55,300 nucleotides of DNA from Bacteroidales bacterium (GTDB lineage: Bacteria > Bacteroidota > Bacteroidia > Bacteroidales > UBA1556). The stretch's first letter is position 1. The number at the start of each line of letters is the position of its first letter. Both the position numbers and the translations under genes were made by a program. The notes beneath the pieces are model-generated. The model did no database searches. It worked only from the letters and a program-made list of their open reading frames with translations, and had not been told where the DNA came from. Location of the stretch: the NCBI GenBank assembly GCA_015493685.1, contig WGCS01000060.1, positions 1 through 55,300 of the forward strand. Reading direction: 5' to 3'. This document shows positions 11,380 to 19,235 of this stretch, piece by piece.

Positions 11380-12692
11380 TGTATTCCTCCTAAAATATTA
11401 AATTGATTATAATTAATTATTTGTTTAAATTCTTTACCATTGGTATCATACTCTAATTTATCTGCATATTTCCACCAATACTGTCCACCGGCAAAAAGAT
11501 TAAAATAGGTATTTAATACATAAATAATTTTTGTACTAGCCATTCCATAAATATGATTCGCAATTTCGAAAGAATAGTTATTTGATAATAGGGTAAAGTT
11601 TTTCACATCACCATAAATCACTTCTCCTTCGAGCCAAGTGTTTTTAACTAGCTTAATGCCCAGCTGTTGATACAATATGGGCCGAAATTGAGGAGTAACA
11701 TCTCTAGTCATAAATACCTGGGTATGAGAATATAGATCCAAATTACCCTTTGGAAACCAAATGAAAGAAGCTCCCACTTGCAATTGACGACTTTTATCTC
11801 CAAAATTAGAGACAGCACCACTTATTCCCCAGCGAATATTCTTATATCGATGTTGATAATCAAGGCCTAGCATAAAGCTTGTTTTAGCATAGGGATAAAA
11901 ACCCAAAGCATTAGTAACAGTATCAACAATACCAAAAGGATTTCCATTAACAAAAGAGAGACCCACAGCCGATGAAAGACTAGATTTTCTATTCCATTGA
12001 TATTGTGATTTAATATTAACCACTTTTTGATTTACTTTATAATTTCTAGTGTCAAAAACACTTTCATTTTCAATGGCCCCAACCATTGCCAAGTCGGCAT
12101 AGCCATAATCAACCCAGAGCTGCATTTTACGACTTATAATTGCCGTAGCGCCTCCACTAAACATGCTAATCGCCTGCTGATAATCCGTTTGAGAGAAAAT
12201 ATTTCTCTTTGATAAACGCAATTGCCTTTGGGATATCAAAGGTATTGCCTTCCCATAAAGCGCATCAAAATACACACTACCTCTATATTTTATACCCACA
12301 AGGCGGTCAAGGCTATCACCATAAACCAGTAAACTATTGGCAGTTATATTTTGCTTAGTGTAGAGTAAAGATTTGAAATATATTGATTTAAAATACGGAT
12401 CAAAAAGTGCTGATTTATTTTGCGAATAAGCATTTCCCAGAAAATAGGCTGCCATCATATAATCCGATTTGAGAAAATAGGCAGCACCCACTCTATAATT
12501 AAGATAATAATAATCAATATGATTTCGCTTTGCCTCTTTAGCAAGCCGAAGTAAAGAATCACATTGTGCTGAATAATAATATTTTACACTTAATGAATCT
12601 ACTTTCTTAAAGCCTATATCCTGTGCAGTAGTCCACTTTGCAAAAGTGAGCACCAGTATAAATATTAGTATTCTATTTTTCTCTATTTTCAT
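11367..12692 (-). CDS. Outer-membrane beta-barrel protein, YaiO-like, with N-terminal helical/TPR-like part
   Basis: Signal peptide; helical N-terminal region; alternating amphipathic C-terminal strands ending in F (GGIQWKF). Confidence 0.55.
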   Translation of the reverse strand: MKIEKNRILIFILVLTFAKWTTAQDIGFKKVDSLSVKYYYSAQCDSLLRLAKEAKRNHIDYYYLNYRVGAAYFLKSDYMMAAYFLGNAYSQNKSALFDPYFKSIYFKSLLYTKQNITANSLLVYGDSLDRLVGIKYRGSVYFDALYGKAIPLISQRQLRLSKRNIFSQTDYQQAISMFSGGATAIISRKMQLWVDYGYADLAMVGAIENESVFDTRNYKVNQKVVNIKSQYQWNRKSSLSSAVGLSFVNGNPFGIVDTVTNALGFYPYAKTSFMLGLDYQHRYKNIRWGISGAVSNFGDKSRQLQVGASFIWFPKGNLDLYSHTQVFMTRDVTPQFRPILYQQLGIKLVKNTWLEGEVIYGDVKNFTLLSNNYSFEIANHIYGMASTKIIYVLNTYFNLFAGGQYWWKYADKLEYDTNGKEFKQIINYNQFNILGGIQWKF

Positions 12693-12713
12693 GTATTTAA
12701 ATTCTATTGATTC

Positions 12714-12739
12714 AGTGTTATAAAGTCATATAACACTGT
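12714..12739. repeat. Perfect inverted repeat (10-bp stem, 6-nt loop)
   Basis: CAGTGTTATA-aagtca-TATAACACTG. Confidence 0.8.
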
Positions 12740-12752
12740 TTTAATCATTGCC

Positions 12753-12781
12753 CTGCATTGTCTATCAATAGACAGGCAGGA
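12753..12781. repeat. Inverted repeat / hairpin
   Basis: CCTGC-at-TGTCTAT-ca-ATAGACA-g-GCAGG. Confidence 0.75.
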
Positions 12782-12865
12782 CAAATTAAGTTTAAAAATT
12801 GGCATAGCTAAGGCCAAGCCTTCGGTATTCGTTTAATATTATTACAATCCTAAACGATGGAATAA

Positions 12866-15070
12866 TTACTTCCTTCTATATCTATACTCATTACCATCAA
12901 TAATTAATTTCCAATATGTATTATCAGAAGAAGCGCAGCTAAATTCCGCTTCAACCTTATGCACTACTTTATGCCAAATTACTTCTGTATATTTCGCTTT
13001 AAGATGAATTTCGCTTTCGTCAAGAAATTGTTTTCTACTTAAATATTGCATCGAGAATTTAGGACGTATAAAAATATAGAATGGGGCAACAAAATCTTGT
13101 ATAACTTTAGCAAAGCGAGTCTTAGACAAGGTAATTGGAATATCATCAGAAACTACTATATCTTTGTAGTAGCCGAATATTAATCGATATGAAGTCAGGA
13201 AGAACAGATATAAAGGATCTTCTTTTGAACCAACATAAGAAGTAAAAATAAGTTCTTGCTCATTTAATTTAAAATAAGCATAGCTGTTAGTTTCCTTACT
13301 ATAAAGGTAGCTTTGATTATATAAATCTACACCAACTGTCCAATGTATGTTTGTGGCCATTGATTTATTATCGAGGTCCGAATCTACCAGCTCCCAATTG
13401 ATTTCCATCCCCGGAATAAAGCGAAATGCTTTCCTTAAGCTAGTATCCGTTTTAATATTGCTTAGTTGCTCTCCTTGATTTGGAATTCCGTTGGCGACGA
13501 AGGTAAATTTATCTCTTTTGTTAATCACATAAGGGCCAATGGTATATCTCATGGTTTTAGAGCCTACAAAAGGCGTTGCCTGCAACTGAAAGTGCAAATG
13601 TGGCACCGGTGACCGCCCTGAATTTCCCACAGAGGCAACTATTTCACCCTTACGCACATGCTGGCCCTTATAAACTTTAAAGCTTCCCTTTTTAATGTGA
13701 CTAACTTGACTATACAAATATTGAGCATGCTTTATTACAATAGTATTACCCCAATTATGCACCATATCAATTTCACCAATAATATTATCGTCATATAAAT
13801 CAACAATCTCCACTATTTCTCCATCAGCAGGAGCTACAATGGCTTTGTTGTAACAATAATAATCCTCGGGTTCATTTCCTTCATTATCATATTCCAACCC
13901 ATTCTCTTCAATTACAAAATCCCATGCATATTGCCAATCTTCCTTATGGGTATATTCCCCATTATGTCCTTGATTAATAGACCATTCACCATAGAAAGGC
14001 AGCGAAATTGGAATCTGTGCACTATCACCAAAACGACGATAAAAATTCAAATTAGTATATAAATTCTTCTCCGGTGAAAAATGCTGATAAATAACCAGCT
14101 CAGGCTTTCTAAAAAAATGTTCCCTGTATTTCAATACCAGCAAGAAACTAATTACTACTATATTAAATGGAAGAGAAAAAGTCGATAGCTGAAACTGCGA
14201 CAGCACCTCTGACGAACCCGATACCAGTAGCGAGAGAACCGGAATTAACAAAACAATTACAACAAAAGAATAGATGGAAGGAATAATAAAATATCCTCCA
14301 ATAGCAATGGCTGTTAAGATAAAGTTAAAGCCAATATATCCATAATTTAAATCTCCCAAATTGGCACCAATAATTTGGTAATACCAATAGGCCGAATAGA
14401 AACCCAGCAAACTAAGCAGAAAAGAAATTCTGGAGTTTAGCAGCAATACAATGGCAATAATAATTCCGGCATAAACATTATATTGGAAGAATATTGCTCC
14501 AAGTGAAATAAAATATAGATTCAACGATGCCGGTATTCTCAAACTCAAGAAAGAAAAATGAGATTGTAATAAATCATTTCCTCCCAATAGTACAATATCG
14601 TTGTACACATACACCCCTTGCTCGCTAACTTCCAAGGCTCCATAATGCCGTGCTGCCAAACTCACCGTCCAGATACCAAATAAAAAGGGAAGACTCAAAA
14701 AAGGCAATCCATATTTACTTAATATTGCTTCCAACACAACCGTAACAAACAAGGTAAGAACAGCTGAAAATACCACCAACAGCATCAATTGCCAATTAAG
14801 CTGATAGTATATTCCCAGCCCCAAACCAACAAGCAAACTATTGAAACCATAGATTCCATTAATAATCTTAGTTCTATTCAGCCCCAACAGATACGCTGTA
14901 ATATGTGTTGCGCCAATGGCCACAATACCACTAAGTCCGGCGGTAAAATTAAAGAAAGAAACTAGCAATAAAGCTAAGCCCAATAGCTTACCATCAGAAA
15001 AGAATATCTGAGAATAGCTATGGACAACGCTAAGACCTATGGATTTGATACTGGCTTTTGTCATTAACAA
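12866..15070 (-). CDS. Urea transporter (UT family) fused to M23 LytM-type metallopeptidase
   Basis: N-terminal ~315 aa hydrophobic with UT-like motifs (INGIYGFNSLLVGLGLG; YGLPFLSLPFLFGIW); C-terminal M23 motifs (HKEDWQYAWDF, GNTIVIKH, SVGNSGRSPVPHLHFQL). Confidence 0.8.
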   Translation of the reverse strand: MLMTKASIKSIGLSVVHSYSQIFFSDGKLLGLALLLVSFFNFTAGLSGIVAIGATHITAYLLGLNRTKIINGIYGFNSLLVGLGLGIYYQLNWQLMLLVVFSAVLTLFVTVVLEAILSKYGLPFLSLPFLFGIWTVSLAARHYGALEVSEQGVYVYNDIVLLGGNDLLQSHFSFLSLRIPASLNLYFISLGAIFFQYNVYAGIIIAIVLLLNSRISFLLSLLGFYSAYWYYQIIGANLGDLNYGYIGFNFILTAIAIGGYFIIPSIYSFVVIVLLIPVLSLLVSGSSEVLSQFQLSTFSLPFNIVVISFLLVLKYREHFFRKPELVIYQHFSPEKNLYTNLNFYRRFGDSAQIPISLPFYGEWSINQGHNGEYTHKEDWQYAWDFVIEENGLEYDNEGNEPEDYYCYNKAIVAPADGEIVEIVDLYDDNIIGEIDMVHNWGNTIVIKHAQYLYSQVSHIKKGSFKVYKGQHVRKGEIVASVGNSGRSPVPHLHFQLQATPFVGSKTMRYTIGPYVINKRDKFTFVANGIPNQGEQLSNIKTDTSLRKAFRFIPGMEINWELVDSDLDNKSMATNIHWTVGVDLYNQSYLYSKETNSYAYFKLNEQELIFTSYVGSKEDPLYLFFLTSYRLIFGYYKDIVVSDDIPITLSKTRFAKVIQDFVAPFYIFIRPKFSMQYLSRKQFLDESEIHLKAKYTEVIWHKVVHKVEAEFSCASSDNTYWKLIIDGNEYRYRRK

Positions 15071-15075
15071 TGATT

Positions 15076-16434
15076 TTACAATTCGAAGCTACTTAAATGT
15101 TTTGGTACTTTTTCCAAATTGCTAATGGTACTCATTTGCTCCTGTTCTCTAATAATCTCAACATCACCACTTTCTGTGATCATAAGCACATTAGGTCTAA
15201 GGGTAATAAACTGCATCCACTGAGTCATATTATAGGCTCCAACACGATGTATCACCACATGGTCACCGGTATTTAACAGAGGCAAACTAATATTCTCTCT
15301 TATCACATCAATATTCATACACAAAGGACCATAAAGCACAGTATCTTCCACATGATGCGAAAAACTCTGAGCAGGAGTTATTTTATGTTCATACCAGAAA
15401 CTGGTAAATAATAAATTAACTCCAATATCGAGGATAGTAGTTCTTTTACCAATGCTATTTCGCTTATTGGCAATCACTGAGCCCAACAAATAGGCCGAAT
15501 CATCAATAAGTGCACGGCCGGTCTCCAATATTAACGTTGGCAAATGGTCGGGATGAATATTACTATTCAATAATGACGAAGTAATTGCCTCTGCATATTC
15601 ATCAAAACTTGGATTAGTATCTTCTGCCGGCAGATAAGCTCCCTTGAGGGTGTTCTTTGAGGCAAAACCTCCTCCCAAGTCAATATATTTTATATAATAA
15701 TCATATTTCTGTTTTATACCTACAGCCAAGTCAGCCAATTTCTTGGCGGCAATACCATAAGGCGCTGCTGTCATCATATAAGTGCCAATATGAGCATGCA
15801 ATCCAATAAGATCCATTTTCTTCGATATCATAATCTTATTCAGCACATCCCATGCCTGTCCATTTTCATAATTAAAGCCAAAGCGATCCCAGATTGGATA
15901 AATACCCGTATCCATATTAACGCGAATTGCAACCTGAGGACGAAGCGACAATTCTTCGGCAAGATCAAGAATCATATAGTATTCGTCCAAATGATCAATA
16001 TGAATAAGTGATTTGTTCTCTATCGCCTTTATTAAGTCTAGTCTGGTTTTATCGGGTCCATTAAAAATAATATTTCTCCCGTCAACACCATTCCCCAATG
16101 CTTTATCGTATTCAAAACCAGAAACCACTTCTGCCCACGATCCTAATTGATGAAAAGTATTGCATACCGCACTTAAGTAATTTGTTTTATAACTCCAGGC
16201 AAATTGCACTTTCGGATAGCGTGTATTAAAAGCACGTTGAGCATTATGGTATGTCTTACGAATTACTGATTCTGAAATTACATATACCGGTGAACCATAT
16301 TTATCAATAATATCTTTTACTGCAACACCCTCGATATGAGTCATGGGTTTAAACTCTGTTCTCATGCCAAATTTATTGGGCATTGAGTTTTCTAGTCTCT
16401 TTATTATAGGACGTTCATATTTTAGTTTTGTCAT
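15076..16434 (-). CDS. Fold-III PLP-dependent decarboxylase, diaminopimelate/ornithine decarboxylase (LysA) superfamily
   Basis: PLP lysine in AWSYKTNYL; HIGTY; DLGGGF; ETGR; YGPLC. The substrate-side motifs differ from canonical LysA. Confidence 0.8.
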   Translation of the reverse strand: MTKLKYERPIIKRLENSMPNKFGMRTEFKPMTHIEGVAVKDIIDKYGSPVYVISESVIRKTYHNAQRAFNTRYPKVQFAWSYKTNYLSAVCNTFHQLGSWAEVVSGFEYDKALGNGVDGRNIIFNGPDKTRLDLIKAIENKSLIHIDHLDEYYMILDLAEELSLRPQVAIRVNMDTGIYPIWDRFGFNYENGQAWDVLNKIMISKKMDLIGLHAHIGTYMMTAAPYGIAAKKLADLAVGIKQKYDYYIKYIDLGGGFASKNTLKGAYLPAEDTNPSFDEYAEAITSSLLNSNIHPDHLPTLILETGRALIDDSAYLLGSVIANKRNSIGKRTTILDIGVNLLFTSFWYEHKITPAQSFSHHVEDTVLYGPLCMNIDVIRENISLPLLNTGDHVVIHRVGAYNMTQWMQFITLRPNVLMITESGDVEIIREQEQMSTISNLEKVPKHLSSFEL

Positions 16435-16463
16435 CGTATTTTAATTTTTAGTGTTAATTATAT

Positions 16464-17507
16464 TTACAATTCTCCCAAAGAAGATATTTTCTCAAAGTCT
16501 TCAATATTTACAATCATATCATAGGAATACCTAACAAACATTTTTCCCACATCATAACTATTGTACTTTTCTACCTTATTGCCCATTGCCAAGTTAACCA
16601 ATGCTTCGGGAATATTTTGGCCAACACCAACGGCGAGATAAATCCACGCGGGCATACGAGGATTAATTTCGAGCAAATGGTAAGCGCCATCTTGCGACTT
16701 CATCAACTCCAACTCAAAGCCTCCTCTCCATTTTGTTTTACTTACAAAATTATCGGTCAACTGAAGCATCTCTTTATTATCAATGGAAATTCCACCCCAT
16801 GCTTTTCCTTTATCGGTAATATATTGTTTTCGCATAGGCACCGCAGCAATGGTATTTCCTTCTCCATCACCCAAACCGGTGATATTATATTCGTCACCGC
16901 GAATAAATTCTTGCACTACAATTGGCAAGCCCCACTTGGCACTTATTTTATTAAAAAATGTTTTAGCCTGCTCAATATTATAAGCAATATGCGCATCATA
17001 GAATTTCCCTTTTATAAGTAGAGGAAATAATAAATCGGTACTTAACTGATACAGTTCGGAGGAATCATATATCGCCTCTGAGCGAGGTACATTAATACTA
17101 TATTTCTCTCCAAAGTCAGGTAAATTTACTTTATGACGTTCTTCAAATTGCTGAATAGTAGGCAGGAAAGTATGAATATTCATTGCCAGAAGCTCTTTTT
17201 CCAATTTCATAAAAGAGTATAACTCAGCATCAAAATTTGGAATAATCACATTCAGATTCTCTTGTGCATTAATGTATTCGAGTCTTGCTTTTAACACTTC
17301 CGTCCCTGCAGAAGGATAAGGAATATGGTACACTTTATCAAAAAGATCATGCATATATATCCCCGGTTCCAAGGACTCATAACTCAATCCAATTAAACGG
17401 ACATTAAAAGATTTTGCCTCGCGTAAACCCCTGGCTACTGCTACTCCAGGACCCGGATTATCAATAGCATTAAGTCCACTTAATGCTATGGTGTAGGTTG
17501 GTTTCAT
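16464..17507 (-). CDS. ATP-grasp domain protein (CarB/PylC-like carboxylate-amine ligase)
   Basis: LNAIDNPGPGVAVARGLRE N-terminal motif; VVQEFIRGDEYNITGL; FELELMKSQDGAYHLLEINPRMPAW ATP-grasp metal-binding core. Confidence 0.85.
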   Translation of the reverse strand: MKPTYTIALSGLNAIDNPGPGVAVARGLREAKSFNVRLIGLSYESLEPGIYMHDLFDKVYHIPYPSAGTEVLKARLEYINAQENLNVIIPNFDAELYSFMKLEKELLAMNIHTFLPTIQQFEERHKVNLPDFGEKYSINVPRSEAIYDSSELYQLSTDLLFPLLIKGKFYDAHIAYNIEQAKTFFNKISAKWGLPIVVQEFIRGDEYNITGLGDGEGNTIAAVPMRKQYITDKGKAWGGISIDNKEMLQLTDNFVSKTKWRGGFELELMKSQDGAYHLLEINPRMPAWIYLAVGVGQNIPEALVNLAMGNKVEKYNSYDVGKMFVRYSYDMIVNIEDFEKISSLGEL

Positions 17508-17538
17508 ATATTTATAATTTATTAATTCGATGTCATTA

Positions 17539-17778
17539 CTATTTTAATAACTGATATTGTTGAAGCATTTCCTTAAAATCCTGAAAATCTTTGCTAAAAG
17601 TATTTCTATCGGTATCGTAATCTGCTAAAAACAGATTTTGAATTTCATCATCACTCTTTTCTTCTTTTATCATTTTAAGAAGTTTTCTACCTGATTCATT
17701 TAAACTAAATGACTCACCAGAACTGGGATTAAATACAAATCCGTTGTCGCTAATGGCTAAATTTTCGTTGATTTTCAT
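17539..17778 (-). CDS. PqqD-like small protein (RRE/peptide-chaperone fold)
   Basis: 79 aa with FNPSSGESFSLNESGRKLLKMIKEEKSDDEI, the pattern of PqqD-family proteins; first gene of the run. Confidence 0.7.
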   Translation of the reverse strand: MKINENLAISDNGFVFNPSSGESFSLNESGRKLLKMIKEEKSDDEIQNLFLADYDTDRNTFSKDFQDFKEMLQQYQLLK

Positions 17779-17871
17779 AAACTATTCTTTAAATTATTTG
17801 TTCTAATTATTCTCTTGCTTTTAGCTCCACTACCATCAGTACTAAAAAGAAATACATTCTTCAGAGGTGTC

Positions 17872-17895
17872 AATGTTCTCTTTTAAAAGAACATT
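17872..17895. repeat. Inverted repeat upstream of the PqqD-like gene
   Basis: AATGTTCT-cttttaaa-AGAACATT, perfect 8-bp arms. Confidence 0.7.
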
Positions 17896-18406
17896 TTTTA
17901 ATGGGAGTATTTATTATTGCAATAATAACGCTAAGTATCAAATTTAATGTATACTATTTCATAAATATTGTGTAACTTTTTAAACTAAAACATTGATATT
18001 CGCAAGAGCTGATTTTGAGGACACGAAATATATTCACAACTATAAAGCTTTTAAGATATGCCTATTTTTCTTGAAATGAGTGAATACTATTCCCAAGCAA
18101 TTTACATAAGTATCAACGATAAGCTGTTCTATCCTCTATTTATATATATTGCACCTTCTAATATTCCACTATTCTCCTACTATTCAGGGTCAAAAATATA
18201 TACCTAAAACAACGTAACCTTAATACTAAAATAAAAGTATACCGTTTATATTATGACAACAGTAAATTAAAACCTAAAAATACAATAATAGACCACAAAA
18301 CACATAGGGATTAACAAATTAAATTTTGTTGATATAATAAAAAATTTATGTAGTTTTACAATCCTTAAAATGGTTTTTATAAAGTCATTATCACAGAATA
18401 CGTTTT

Positions 18407-18667
18407 ATGAAATTTACAAAACATAGAATAAACAAATACAAGTGGCTAATAGGTCTCTTTATTGTTATAGGCTTATCTTTTAGCTCGTGCCAACGGGCGC
18501 GATTTCGGTCGATGATAAAGAAACGGCGCACCGGTCATATCAAAAGAAAGACTCACCATAGCGCCTATCAAAAGAAGCTTCGTAAGCGCACTATTTCTAC
18601 GAGTACTAAATACTATATCAAAAAGCAAAATAAGAATTATCGTCGCAAACCTTGGTATAATAAGTAA
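18407..18667 (+). CDS. Small, highly basic putative lipoprotein
   Basis: N-terminal hydrophobic segment ending LSFSSC, then an extremely Lys/Arg-rich tail. Confidence 0.55.
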   Translation: MKFTKHRINKYKWLIGLFIVIGLSFSSCQRARFRSMIKKRRTGHIKRKTHHSAYQKKLRKRTISTSTKYYIKKQNKNYRRKPWYNK

Positions 18668-18762
18668 GAGCGATACAGCTTTGACATCAAGTAATCTTAA
18701 TTTTATCCCATTGCTAATTCTTCTACATGGTGTATTCACTACTAATTTAAATTCATAATTAT

Positions 18763-18770
18763 TACTTTTG
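18763..18770 (+). promoter_or_regulatory. Sigma-A -7 box (TACTTTTG) before tadA
   Basis: TAnnTTTG match just upstream of the start at 18775; the very short spacing suggests a near-leaderless start or that the start lies further downstream (M at 18790s or 18805). Confidence 0.35.
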
Positions 18771-18774
18771 CCTT

Positions 18775-19227
18775 ATGATAAATGTTTATAATGACGACTT
18801 CTTTATGAAAGAGGCTCTAAAGGAAGCCCAACTAGCACTACAAGAGAATGAAGTCCCCATAGGGGCTGTGGTAGTTTGCAATAAGCAAATTATTGCCCGA
18901 GCACATAATATGACAGAAAGGCTCAATGATGCTACCGCCCATGCTGAGATGCTTGCCATCACGGCTGCCGAAAACTACCTGGGAAGTAAATACCTCAACG
19001 AATGCACTTTATATGTTACTCTTGAGCCTTGTGTAATGTGTGCCGGAGCAAGTTTTTGGAGTCGGATTGGGAAAATTGTGTATGCTGCCCCCGATTTGCG
19101 CCATGGCTATAAAAAAGCCGGAGACAAGCTATTCCATCCTAAAACAGAAATTGTTAGCGGAATTATGGAAGCTGAATGTGCAAGCATTATTAAAGATTTC
19201 TTTAGCAAGAGAAGAAACTTACAATAA
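18775..19227 (+). CDS. tadA: tRNA-specific adenosine deaminase
   Basis: HAEMLAI and TLEPCVMCAGA zinc/deaminase motifs. Confidence 0.92.
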   Translation: MINVYNDDFFMKEALKEAQLALQENEVPIGAVVVCNKQIIARAHNMTERLNDATAHAEMLAITAAENYLGSKYLNECTLYVTLEPCVMCAGASFWSRIGKIVYAAPDLRHGYKKAGDKLFHPKTEIVSGIMEAECASIIKDFFSKRRNLQ

Positions 19228-19235
19228 GCTGTAAT

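Noticed and set aside
18473-18739. Minus-strand 88-aa ORF
   Set aside because: Antisense to the basic lipoprotein ORF, which has a lipobox and better start context.
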